In this document: positions 37,111 through 51,278 of the stretch, piece after piece | Layout: each line of letters opens with the position of its first letter | Numbering within the stretch: position 1 is the first letter of the stretch | NCBI RefSeq assembly: GCF_000004075.3 | Contig: NC_026657.2 | Location: 36,008,732 to 36,072,731 of the forward strand | From: Cucumis sativus | Lineage: Eukaryota > Streptophyta > Magnoliopsida > Cucurbitales > Cucurbitaceae | DNA length: 64,000 nucleotides | Reading direction: 5' to 3' | Made by a program: the position numbers and the translations under genes | Notes under the pieces: model-generated | Told to the model about the DNA's origin: nothing | The model's database searches: none | What the model saw: the letters and a program-made list of their open reading frames with translations, nothing else

Positions 37111-40100
37111 ATGAAAGACAGCCTCGTATTACCCGCAGTTTTCTCGTCGGCGATTCGGAAATTAATTGCCCCGAAATCTCGGTCCCTTCTGGTGGAGGTG
37201 AAACTGCGCCGTTTTTCATACGTCGAGTTGGTGAAGATGACTAATAACTTCCAGCGACGCATTGGTAAGGGAGGATTTGGAAACATCTACCATGGAGAAC
37301 TCGACGGCGCTCCGGTCGCCGTCAAGTTATATCGGAACGAAAATCCATCGGTTGCCGCCCAATTTGAAAGCGAGGTCAGCCGTATATATGTTTACACTGC
37401 TTTAATACTTTTTCTTCTGTTTCATTTAGGTTTTAGTCCTTAATTGAGATTTAATTTCCTTTCGTTTCTTCAAAATTTCCTAATTACTTGGGTGTTGTTG
37501 GTTCACTATTTATCTTATTGTTTTTTTTAAGAAAGTCTTTCAAAGTTACGTGGACGGACGACTATTTAGCAATAATAATTAAGGATATAACAACGTTTTA
37601 AAAATATTGCAAATATAACAAAACTATCACTGATACACTTGTATCGCTCATAGATTTCATATGATATATCAGTGATAGACCAATATTTGCAACATGGTCT
37701 ATCAGTGATAGACTTATATCAAGAATTTGACAAATTTTGCTATATTTGCAAATTTTTTAAAATTATGCTATATACTTAATTAATTTGAATTTAATTGTTA
37801 AATTTGCAACTATCCCATATATAAATGGTGTGAATCTCTAAAATTTTGTCACGTTATATTATATATTATTTAATCAAGTTTTCAAAAATTAAACCAGAAT
37901 TTTAAAAACTAAAAAATAATGGAAAGCATGATAAGAAATTGCAAGAAAGTGAACAAAACGGTTATTTATCGAGTGGATTTTGACGCCCCTAAATTCGAAT
38001 CAAATAATTTACTGAATCACACAATAAGAACTAAGAACTAGTCTTAGTGGCAAATTCGAGTCAAACACGTGAAGCATGTAAATATTCTATAGCAAATTGT
38101 TACCAACTTAGGAAGATATATACTACTTAATATAATCAAAAGCATTCACAATAAAGTTTACATATATAATCATCCCAATCAAAATTTGAACTATCAATAT
38201 ATTAAATTTAATTCATATCTCACGAAGGCGTGAATTTAAGAGATTGCAACAAACTCAAACTAAGAGAGAGTACCTTAGTCTCACTCATCCGCACGTCGAA
38301 TGAGGAGGAAATGTTCGAGTGCATAAAACTAGACTAAAAACCTTAAAAGTTTGAGAGAAATTACATGTATTACATTTAGAATGGTTAGACTGGAAGTTCC
38401 AATGACTTAGGTGGTAGAAATATCTTTTTTAAATTCATGATGGTATCACAGTGCTGGCGAGACTATGGGTGCGTTAGGGTCAAAGTACCGCATTGTTGTG
38501 TACTGTATTTTGCAGACAGTAATGCTACTGCCTTACCACGCCACACATAACGTTGTAGGCGTTGCAAGACCTATTTTCTTTGCTCTTTGCCTCAGTTGAT
38601 GGCACTTGAATTAGTTTTTGCCGAATTAAAACTTTAAGTCGACATCAACATCCAATTATACCCTTGAATTATTTGAAACCTATAAAATATCCAAATAAGA
38701 AGATAAAGTAATGGAACGATCCAAACATGAATTTGGTGTTTAATTACTCTCAAGATTCCAATTAATTTAAAAAAAAACACTTTTAAAATAATTGTTTTAA
38801 GTTGTTGAAACTTGGCTGAGACTTTTAAAACATGGGTAGAAAGATCATGTATAGTAAAATGAGAAATTTAGATGAAGATGAAGAATAGGTATGTTTAGAG
38901 GTCCTTTAATTCAATTTTAAAAATTAAATAAAGAAAAAACAAAATAGTTAGAAAATGAGTCATACTCTCACTTATATTTAATTAAGGAAGGTACTAAATT
39001 AAAGTTTGCCATTAAACAAAAAGTCATTAATTATATTAATCCTAAAAAGAGTTTGAATTGAAACTTGTTAAACAAATATTGAAGTGTACTAGAGTGTTTA
39101 TATAATTATATTTATCACCTATTAAAATCCTTTGAATTTGATTGATGATATATTTTATGTGGTATTGTTGGTAAAGGTGTTATGTGCTCCTAAAAATGGA
39201 TGTAATGTTATTTCACTACAACAAAATTTGATCTTTAATGTCAGTTTAAAACCGACATTAATGGTCTTTAGTGTCAGTTGGCAGCTGACATCTATGCTAG
39301 CGTTATTAAAGGTTTTTAATGTCATTTTTGCTTTGATGTCGGTTTAAAAACAACATCAAAAGCTTCATTAATGTCGGTTTAAAAATGACATTGAAAAATT
39401 CTTTTTATTTAATATTGATTTTTATTTCACTTATTTGACATTTTTTATTATAAATTTTAAGTTCATCCATAAGGTCAAATACATTGAATACATGACTCAT
39501 CCACCTAAACACGTGTGTTCATCAATTTATCCCAAATCATAGGTTAATCTTCTCAACAAAGTTTATCACAAAAATTTGATCAAAGTGTTCGGATATTGCG
39601 ACGAATCTACAAAATCCGCGTTGGTTTTTGAGTTCATGGCAAATGGAGACTTGAGGAAGAATCTTACAGGTTCAACTCGTATATTATCACTTTAGTTAAT
39701 TTATTCAAATAATTCAATTGATCAATAACATGACTTCGTTCTATCATTTGTGTTGAGCTTTTTAATACAGGGAGTGGTTGTTCAAGTAAATTAACATGGG
39801 AACGAAGACTTAGAATCGCCATCGATATGGCAAAAGCTTTGGATTATCTACATGATGGCTGCGAGCCACCGATCATTCACAGAAATTTCAACAGTTCAAA
39901 CATTTTATTGTCCAAAAATTTTGAAGTGAGGCTTTCTGACTTTGTTTTGGCCGTCAACTTTAATCCATCTCATGAGGGTGAATCTCATATGTCCAACGTT
40001 ACTATTACTGGTACTCTAGGATACATGGACCCACAGTAAGATGCCAAAATCAACCTTAATATATAATATCTTTTTTTAGTGGAGAGAGATCTAATCTTCG

Positions 40101-40983
40101 ACATCTAGAAAAGAAGATATCAATTATCATTGGGTTAAATTCATTTTGACGTCAAAACAACCTTAAATAACATTCTATTTTAGTTTATAAACCTTTCCTT
40201 CATCTAAATTTTGACTTTTGACAAATGTTTTTAAAGTTCAACCATGTTTTAAGAGAAAGTTTGTAGCACTTTGAGTCATGTGCAACATTTTAAATAGCGG
40301 TTCATTTTGGTTTTTATCATTTTTATTTTTAGTGTATAAACACTAATTTCTATATTGCAACAAATTTCTTTATTTTGTCTGTAAAAAAATTTCCAGTTGT
40401 TAGAGGAAAAAAAAACTTTTTCAAAGATATTTGTTTAGTTTCCAAAATTTGGCTAGCTTGGTTTTCGAAAACATTAGGGAAAAGTGAATAATAAAACAAA
40501 AAAATATTTAATTACCAATATGAAAGTAAAGTTTATAAGCTTATTTTTTATATGTATAAAAGAAATGAATGGACTTGCTACTTACCCCTCGTGGGTAGTT
40601 CTGTTTTACGTCTGGTGAGGTTTTGGAATTTTCACAGGTATTTGACAACAGGAATGTTGAGTACATGGGCAGATGTGTATGGATTTGGAGCTGTTTTAAT
40701 GGAGATAATTGCAGGAAGACCAGCATACCAATATGGTGAGGATGGAGTTTTAACTCAATGGGTTAGCTCAATGTTTGGTAATGGGGAAATTGGAAGGATT
40801 ATGGATCCAAAGTTGGAAGGAGATTTTGATGTAAACTCAGTGATGGAAGCACTAAATATTGCATTTGCTTGTTTATCTTGCAACTCCAATGATCGACCAA
40901 CCATGGGTGAAGTGGTAACAAAACTTAAACTTTGCTTGCAAATGGAAACAGCTCGATTGGGTACACTCATTGAAGATTATTGA
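37111..40983 (+). CDS. receptor-like cytoplasmic pseudokinase related to LRR-I kinases (no ectodomain), 4 exons
   Basis: A 333-aa kinase-only protein. Exons: 37111-37374, 39543-39669, 39771-40035, 40638-40983; all junctions are GT-AG and 1002 nt stay in frame. There is no signal peptide, LRR or membrane span. Residues 1-46 contain the juxtamembrane-like RRFSYVELVKMTNNF, and the kinase follows. The glycine loop GKGGFG (52-57) and ATP-anchoring Lys72 in VAVK are kept. The catalytic loop is HRNFNSSN (proton-acceptor Asp replaced by Asn169, following Lys replaced by Asn171), DFG is DFV (187-189), and the usual PE of the activation segment is PQ. Exon 3 joins what are two exons (63 and 193 nt) in the neighbouring receptors. 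The frame is intact despite the lost catalytic residues, so I infer selection on a non-catalytic role (scaffold or decoy) rather than decay; expression data would decide. A recently silenced pseudogene is the alternative. Confidence 0.75.
37579..37779. repeat. 200-bp MITE with about 44-bp terminal inverted repeats (best copy)
   Basis: The left arm (from TTAAGGATATA to AATATAACAAAA) is the imperfect reverse complement of the right arm (TTTTGCTATATTTGCAAAT to ATACTTAA). The centre holds repeated CTATCAGTGATAGAC palindromes. It lies in intron 1 of the kinase-only gene. Related copies are at 8575, 21780, 22981 and 43635. No transposase is encoded. Confidence 0.75.
39214..39405 (+). mobile_element. 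CACTA (En/Spm) transposon end inside intron 1 of the pseudokinase
   Basis: The sequence starts CACTACAACAAAA, the characteristic plant CACTA terminus. It continues with sub-terminal repeats of the form TTTAATGTCGGTTTAAAAAC in both orientations (near 39234, 39316, 39331 and 39371). Only one end is visible, so this is a truncated or very small derivative. It ends about 140 bp before the acceptor of exon 2. Confidence 0.65.
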
Positions 40984-42559
40984 ATCTCTTCACCTACTTT
41001 GATAGAATATTATATGATTGTATAACGTACATTAGCACTATCTCGTCATTGATTCTTGTTGCAAAATGACTGTCTCCTGATTGATTTGATTTCAAGTTGG
41101 TCTTTAATTGAATTTCAGCAACATGAACTTCATTTGAGGTTTTCTAGAACCTTGTTGTCTCCTTCACGGTTAGTTTCTTATGATGGCCATTTATTTCATT
41201 ATCAATACTTTCAAACTTTCATAGTTTAAAAAAGATTATCAAACTAAAAAACAATTAAAAAAAATTTAGTCTTAATATATAAACATATACTCTAAATATT
41301 TGTAGGAAAAATAACTTAATTAAAAAAAATTTAGATGCTCCATCCTCAGTTTGGTGACAAATTTATTTGAATTTTTTTAAAAAAGCCCAAATTTAAAACA
41401 AATTATATAGATATTTTCATTTTATTTATACAAATACTTTCATTTTTCTTACATAAGAATTACAACAAACACATGAAACAAAGTAATAGTCAAATAAACG
41501 ATGATATTTGATTATTCTCAAGCGACTAATTGACATGCAACTTCGTTAAACCTTTTAAGTCCTAAAATCACTTGATTTTTTTCATTCTTCTTCTTTTAGA
41601 CTATATATTAAGTGAAACTCAACTTCAATTGATTTGGTTTACTTTCTTGGACAAAAAATGTCCAAATAGTTAAAAAAAAAAGAAGAGGAAAAATAGGTAA
41701 CATAAACGGTCTCAACGACTTCTATTGTTAAGAGTATTTTTTACACAATTAATGAGTTCAAGAGTATTTTGTATTTAACCTTTTTTTTTTTTTCAAGACT
41801 TTTGTAAACACTCACACACTCTCAATCTAGAAAATGTAAAAGAGAATTTAGGTATTAGGAGTGAAGACTAATTTAATATAATATCTAACATGTGTGCCAT
41901 GATACTATCTTAAATCACAAATTCAATCTAAAAGTGGGTGAAGACAAATTTAATATAATATCTAACAAGTTAACGTACCTAAAATTAAAGTGTTTTTAAT
42001 CGTGAGGAATTGAAGCTCAAGGCTTCAATGAACTTTTGCAACGTGGAACATAACTACAAATCTATTTTTTTATTTTGCAAAAAAACTCAATAGATTCTAT
42101 ATTGATGAGATATTTGAGAAAGTCATAGCTTATGCTACATATATTCACCAACAATCATAATTTTCAACTCAAATAATTATAATTCACTCAATCATAAAGG
42201 TTAAACCACTTGAAATACCTCTCTATGATTTTTCTTCTTTTGTGACATGCAAATAGATGTTACTTGTACCTACTTAAGTCACTAGAAGTTCTTTTAGTCA
42301 TGGATATAACTTTTTCCTATACCAACGTCCGTATGCAAAGTTATGGATCCACTAATATTGCATCGTTTATCATGGTAAAACAAATTTACCATAAAGATTA
42401 ATTGCTTTGAAAAACGTGCTCCATTTTCAAAAAGGTTAAAACGTTAGGGAGGAAAAATCTTAAATGAGGAATGAATCCGTAATTTATTTATACTGCATAG
42501 TCATTTTATATAGAAAGATATGAAACCATATAGGAAATTGAAGATTGAAATTGAAGTTT
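40984..42559. other. intergenic stretch between pseudokinase and U2 snRNA
   Basis: AT-rich DNA with no gene. A phrase AATTTAATATAATATCTAACA occurs twice about 70 bp apart (near 41872 and 41950), suggesting a small duplication or repeat remnant. Confidence 0.5.
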
Positions 42560-42570
42560 GTCCCACATTG
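42560..42570 (+). promoter_or_regulatory. upstream sequence element (USE) of the U2 snRNA gene
   Basis: GTCCCACATTG differs at one base from the plant snRNA USE consensus RTCCCACATCG. It lies 66 bp before the RNA start and 33 bp before the TATA box. That spacing is the one known to specify RNA polymerase II in plant snRNA genes (Pol III genes have about 10 bp less). Confidence 0.8.
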
Positions 42571-42602
42571 TTCAGTTCACAAATATGGAAGGAAGCGGTT
42601 GA

Positions 42603-42610
42603 ATATAAAA
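42603..42610 (+). promoter_or_regulatory. TATA box of the U2 snRNA gene
   Basis: ATATAAAA, with its TATA core at 42604, lies 32 bp upstream of the first U2 nucleotide. Plant snRNA promoters need both USE and TATA. Confidence 0.75.
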
Positions 42611-42635
42611 ACAAGTTTCATTGGTTTAGAAAAGC

Positions 42636-42831
42636 ATACCTTTCTCGGCCTTTTGGCTAAGATCAAGTGTAGTATCTGTTCTTATCAGTTTAATATCTGA
42701 TACGTGGGCCATTGGCCCACATGATATTAAATTAATTTATTAAGGGGGAAGGCCACAGTGGTAGCTTGCTGCCACCGCCTTCGAGTGTCGCCCATGCGTT
42801 GCACTGCTGCTTGGGTTTGGCGCACTCCTCT
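42636..42831 (+). ncRNA. U2 spliceosomal snRNA
   Basis: The first 80 nt match the near-invariant U2 5' region (ATACCTTTCTCGGCC through TTAATATCTGATACG). This includes the branch-point recognition sequence GTAGTA at 42669-42674. Stem-loop IIa is perfect (GTGGGCC 42704-42710 pairs with GGCCCAC 42714-42720). Further on, GTGGTAG/CTGCCAC forms stem III and a GCCCA/TGGGT-type stem IV closes the 3' part. Length is about 196 nt as in other plants; the 3' end is estimated. The U2 RNA pairs with the intron branch site in the spliceosome. One oddity is the Sm-site region (about 42725-42740), where the U run is interrupted (TTAATTTATTAAG) and lacks the usual uninterrupted U4-6. Promoter elements are intact, so I favour a transcribed gene or variant copy over a dead one. 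Confidence 0.88.
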
Positions 42832-42974
42832 AACGGTTAGTCTTTTAAATCTTTCTTTAGTTGACCACCTACAATGAGTATTGTCATTTAAGCATAAATT
42901 GATCGAAAAAAATAATAGAAAAAACCAATCTTGAGTTGTCATTGACGCAAGTGTTCTTTTCTTTCTAAAAAAAT

Positions 42975-43050
42975 CATGGTTAGCCTTAGGTTTATGTAAA
43001 TATTTCTAAATTCATGGTTAGCCTTAGGTTTATGTAAGTATTTCCAAATG
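42975..43050. repeat. two-copy tandem duplication, period 38 bp
   Basis: CATGGTTAGCCTTAGG...TATTTCTAAATT at 42975-43012 is repeated at 43013-43050 with few substitutions. It lies about 140 bp beyond the U2 3' end. Confidence 0.85.
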
Positions 43051-43634
43051 CACCGGTATTTAGTTTTCAATTAATTTTTGAGTATTAAATGATTATGTAA
43101 ATTCTTCTATCCGTTCATTTGGTATTAGAAACATCTCAAAATTTCCATTAGTTCGGTGGAACTTTGCATTATGAATGTAGATATTTTACAATATTTCCTT
43201 GCTTCTTAGGACGTTTTTCTTTTGTAAATCTTGTAAATTAGAGTTCAAAATTGTATTAGTGGTATTATTTTTTGAGAAAAAGGGTATCAAATTCAACCAA
43301 AACGGACTACTAGAAGGCCTCAAATGGAATGTTTTTCGACACCACATGAAAACCGTGATGAGAAAGAAACAAAAGAAAAAGATATGGCAGCCCATATGGA
43401 GGTTCAAGAAGGCCTGACGTTAGCATGACATCAGCAAACGCTGGGCGTGGCTGACGGCTTAGAGAGGCGTGACATGACTCGACGACTCGGCTTCAGGTGG
43501 TTTGCACGTGGTCGACTCCATTTTAAGGTGGTCGGCTTTGATTTGGTGCGCTTTAGCTTCTGGCTTGCGGTTCGGGTTCGATTCCTCACTAGGTGCATGG
43601 TTTGATGCTGATTTAGTAGATTAAATTTAAAATA

Positions 43635-43810
43635 ATTTAGTATATAGCCATATTATAAAAAACTTGCAAATATGGCATGGCAAATTCTATCAATGATAGA
43701 GTTTATCACTAATAGATTATGTTGAAAAATTGGTCTCAGTGATACAAGTCTATACAAGTCTATCAGTTTTGCTATATTTGCAATTTTTTTTATATGTGTT
43801 ATATTATTTA
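43635..43810. repeat. copy of the 200-bp MITE
   Basis: The left arm TTTAGTATATAGCCATATTATAAAAAACTTGCAAATATGGC (given in part: TATATAGCC and CTTGCAAATATGGC) and the right arm TTTTGCTATATTTGCAATTTTT flank TGATAGA/TCTATCA palindromes, as in 37579-37779. It is moderately diverged. Confidence 0.65.
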
Positions 43811-44530
43811 TTATTATTCCTCAAATGGTCATCCATTACAATTACCCTTCAAGATTTTTGGGAACGGTTTGATGCTGTTTTTGATTGGTTCAAGGTTTTT
43901 GGGCTCGATTTGAAGCTTTTTAAAGGTTTTGGGACTGGTTTTGTAGCTTTAGAAACAATTTTAGGATATTTTAAAGCTTAATTATTGTAATTTATTGCTT
44001 CATTTTAATCGAGGGGCCAATTTTACAGGTTCAATTGCTATTTAAATGCTTTGCGGATGTCATTTAGATAAATCGCACCTTAGGCTAAGTATGTTCATCC
44101 ATTTTTATATAATTTTCAGTGTTATAATGTATGGTATTAATGCATGATTATGAATTTCATGAGTTATTTAAAGTATGTTGATATTTTAAAAATATTTTAA
44201 TTAATCCTTGACCGAACAACGATAGCTAAAAATTATAGGAATAAGAGTTATTCTAGTATTAGTAATTAGATGAGATTGTCTCCGTTCATGAGAGGACTAG
44301 TTGATCACCCTTTGGTGACTGTTGCTTTAAATTTCTGAAGTATTGTTGCAAAAAATAAATCATTTGTTTGATTAAGGTTCTTTGATTGTTTTTTTTTTTT
44401 TTTGCTAAATAGATTGGATTATTTTTTGTGTAATGAGTTAAAACAAAGATAACTAATGTGGTCAATTGTTTGTTATTTCAGGTAACTATAAACTCATGTT
44501 CACTTGGAATTGTCCTCAGATGTGGATATA

Positions 44531-44695
44531 GGTGAGGTAAACTCGTTATCGTTGGTCCAATAGATCTTCCATTTTAGGACTAAGATCAGGTGGATAGCTA
44601 GAGACATAGGGTGCAAGATGGAATTCGCTTCTAAGGATCGTAGAGAAGTTCCGTTAAGTGCTGAGAAGGTGAGGTCAACTCGTTATTGTTGGCTC
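44531..44695. repeat. spaced direct repeat, period 137 bp
   Basis: GGTGAGGTAAACTCGTTATC (44531 on) recurs as GGTGAGGTCAACTCGTTATT (44668 on), both followed by GTTGG. It is probably part of an unidentified dispersed repeat. Confidence 0.55.
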
Positions 44696-45044
44696 TACTC
44701 TCTCGTTGACTTGAGAGGGACTTAGTTTAATGGATGAACCATGAACCAATATTTCATTAGAGAATCAGTTGAGGCTTAAGGAACACGATGTAATTTCGAA
44801 GGTAAAACAATATTTTGACCTAGATATAGTGGACAGTTCCGTTAGTTAACGAATCTTGATTAACTAGGTTAAAAAAGTTTAGTGGGTTAATATGAGATTT
44901 TTTGAGCACATGCTATGTTGGTCTATTAGGTATTCCTACTAGCTCATAATGAATTAAAATTAAAAAATATTGTGATCAAAAAATGGAATTGTTGAAATTG
45001 ACATTGAGAACATTTTGTTAATAATATTCTTTGTCGCCAACATA

Positions 45045-45112
45045 AGCTTAGCTTAACTGGAATCTCTATGTTCCCAAGAACAAGAGGTATTGGGTTTAAA
45101 TCCATCGATTAA
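45045..45112 (+). repeat. possible SINE-like sequence with Pol III box motifs
   Basis: AGCTTAGCTTAACTGGAATCT resembles a tRNA A box and is followed about 45 bp later by TATTGGGTTTAAATCCATC, resembling a B box. The same arrangement occurs at 21491-21610. No ends were resolved. Confidence 0.3.
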
Positions 45113-46097
45113 CAATAAAGTACAGAGAGAGAAATAATATTTAATATAGTTATATAATATGATAGTCAAAAAAATTCAATCTCAACTTATCGAATTTATC
45201 CAACTTTTCATCTCGATAGAATTTGACAATTCCTCTTAAGCATTACTTGCACGATAGCTTATAAATAAATGAAAATTAATTTTGATTAACTCTTAATACT
45301 ACTTGCTTAAATTTAGTGTCAATTAAGCAAATCTCACCAAAAATAAAAAGAAGAAGAAAACTCAACTGGATCTAAAATAACATTCTAGCTCCCATAAACT
45401 AATTCTAGGTCGAGGAGAATAGTAGTAAAGATCTTGTGGCTTTCTTCATAAAAAAACAACCTCAGATTTGTACACTAAATGAGCTTTAAAGGTATATCTT
45501 TCAAACTTTTGTTTTCCATTTTATGTAAAGCTTGTTTAATCTTTTATTTGAATGTATTCAGGATGATATATCTTGATCCTTTAGCGCCGAGTGCATGCTT
45601 AGTTTGCTTAAAACGGACGATTCTCATTTCTCATCGCATAGCCACCAATTATAAGCACACAGAACTCAAACTGTTCTCTATATAAAGCACGTTTAATCCT
45701 TTATTTTAATGTATTTAGGATGACTTTTAGCACCTCTCAAACTGCTCTCTATATAAATAGAATCATTCTCCTTTAATTAGCACCTCTCAACAATCCAATA
45801 CCTCCTACACGACTTTGACAAATCTATTACGATCTGACTAGATAGCCCAAACCCCCACACACAATTAAGCCATGCACATATCCATAGCATATACAACTTA
45901 GGCTTATTACCACCCACCATCACTATCGTTAATACTACATGAATATACTTTTGGCCCTTCAACACAACCAAAAATAACTAATGGGATATGCTTTATTGTT
46001 GAAATTTAATGCATTTAATTGGAGCAAACGTTATTAAAAAAGATCACAATATAGAAGAATTCAAAACATCTACAAAATTACACCTACTTACCCCAAT

Positions 46098-49132
<3,035 letters not shown>

Positions 49133-51278
49133 TCTGCATCGAGTTTGGTTTGGTTTTGCCTACAACTTGAATGGTTTAATAGACAAAGCATTCTCAAAAA
49201 GTAGTTAGGTGTTACTATTAATTTTAATATGTGATGTAGTTGTAACATTCAATGTCACTATTAATGTAAGGGGCCCTCAATGATAATTTCAACTCATACA
49301 AGTCTTTTAAAGTACAACATGTGCAACTGAAACTTCATTATGAATACAAACTTTGTTGCTATTATTAAATACTGACTCATAAGCATACGTAAAATTTTAG
49401 TTTGGAATAATTTTCTTAGTGTTTTAAAACTATTTTTTGAGTGCAAAATAAGATTTGAAAAAAGCCGTAAATGAAGTGATTAAGGGGAACATGGCAATTT
49501 AACCCAATACCTGTCAAAAGCTCAATCCAAAGAAGTACAGAAAATAGGAGATTGAAAATTGAATCAAACTCTATAACACCTCATGATATGAGCTTCAAGA
49601 GATAATTAAAGATGGAAGTCAACCTAAGAAAGAGAATATTTTAGGCCACATCCAAACCAGTCCTTACTTGGTGTGTTCAAATAATCCAAACAACTCCAAC
49701 TCCGACTACTCAATCCAAAAATATAATCGTTGTGTTAAGTTAATTTTGTTATACTGTTCAGTTCAATTAATTGGTTACTCATGCACATAATATATTTGGT
49801 AAATGAATTTGGTACACGATTGTTTAGATTCATGTAACCAAATTTAAACAATAGTTTACCAATGGTCACTCGCGCACGTAATATATTTGGTACACGATCT
49901 TGTACAAAGATTCGTTTAGATTTGGTACACGAATATCCCAACAATAAAAAAAATTGTGTACCAAATAAATCTTTTATATGTGGTACATGATGGTCAGCTA
50001 AACAATCATGTATATCCAAATGTAAACTACCAAAGAGTTTTTTCAAGATACAATATCGTTTAATGATGGTGTACGTATATCCCAATGTTCAAGATCGTGT
50101 ACCAATATCTTTTATATTTGGTACATGATCTTGAACAAAAAAAATAATACAAGATTTACTATTAATTGAAAACAAAACAATATAAAAGAAAAAATGCAAA
50201 AGAAGAGAAGAATGAAGATGGAAAGAAAAAGGAAAATTGGAGAAGAAGAAAGAGGGGGAAAGGAAGGGCAAATCTGAAATATTTTTAAAAAATTGACGAC
50301 TTCATGGCTTTTTGATTTTGTTACACACTCGGTAAATATTTTGGTGATTTATTTTATTTATGAAAATTAACCAATTGATAAACTTACATAATTAAAATTA
50401 AAAAGAAAAACAAATTATTATAACCTGATAACCCATTTCAATCTGAAACCCTATCATTTTAAGTTAATATAAGTAATTAATTAAATCATATTCACATGTA
50501 AATTTCTCTTTCATAACGTTTTTGTTTCTCTTATTTTATCTCGAGATTTTTTGAGTTGTTATGGCAGAAATGTTGATCTAAATTTTGGTCCTATTTGTTG
50601 TGTTGATGGGTTTTTGTCTCTCTTTGGTCCCCTAGGTTTAGTTGAAGATTTTTGCTCAATTTGTTTGTAAAGTGTCATTGTTTCTCTATGATTTATAGGA
50701 AATTGTTTGAGTTCTTGTTGAAATAGAACCTATAAATTTTGTGGTCTTATTTGAGGTTTGTTTCTCTTTTCATGGTGGATTTCTTCATCTCTTGGAAAAT
50801 ATCATGATTTAACTTGTTTCAGAATGAAATTTTCATCCATTTAGTCATGATATGCTCATCTTTACATTGAGAAAGTTACAATATGTTGTTCTATCGTATG
50901 CCCCAACTACTCCCTTATTATCATTATTGATGGTTTAATTTGTTGGCTTTGAGAAGCTACAATAATGTTCTATTGTATTTTCTTTAGTTTAAGGGTATGA
51001 TATTGATAGATTGGAAGCAAATGAAGCAATTGAAGAGTTAATGCACACATAAATTAAAGTTGTAGCATTTTCATGGTTCTAATGTGGACTTTGTTGGAAT
51101 ATTGAAAATGTTGCCCTCCTAGTGACATTACCAAATGATATACTTCTTTTTACCAAATGATATAATTTAAGTAGGTAGCCTTTGTTTTGTGTGTGTCATT
51201 GTATTCTTTCATTACACTTGAAATGGATAACCATTACTCATTATCTTCTCTTAGTAAATTTATACTTATGAATAAATC
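49133..51278. other. intergenic region between lectin RLKs, left part
   Basis: It contains the GTACACGATC repeat cluster listed separately and a GA-rich tract near 50185-50275. The segment 50500-51250 is T-rich and may belong to the CACTA remnant that follows, but no coding motif is readable. The short minus-strand frames here are repeat-derived. Confidence 0.45.
49785..50135. repeat. cluster of inverted and direct TTTGGTACACGATC motifs
   Basis: TTTGGTACACGA-type motifs occur near 49795, 49890, 49920 and 50115, and the reverse complement CGTGTACCAAAT-type near 49960 and 50095, with variants between. The mixed orientations make a set of potential hairpins. Probably a dispersed non-coding repeat. 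Confidence 0.55.

Larger units (their letters stand above)
42832..46097. other. intergenic region between U2 and the first lectin RLK
   Basis: It contains the tandem duplications, MITE copy and SINE-like motif listed separately. A GC-richer block at about 43410-43610 and the block at 44460-44860 look repeat-derived but lack diagnostic protein motifs. No gene is supported; the short frames at 43199, 43730 and 45479 look like chance. Confidence 0.5.

Noticed and set aside
43560..43600. GGTTCGATTCC resembling a tRNA B box
   Set aside because: No cloverleaf or A box at the right distance; insufficient for a tRNA gene call.
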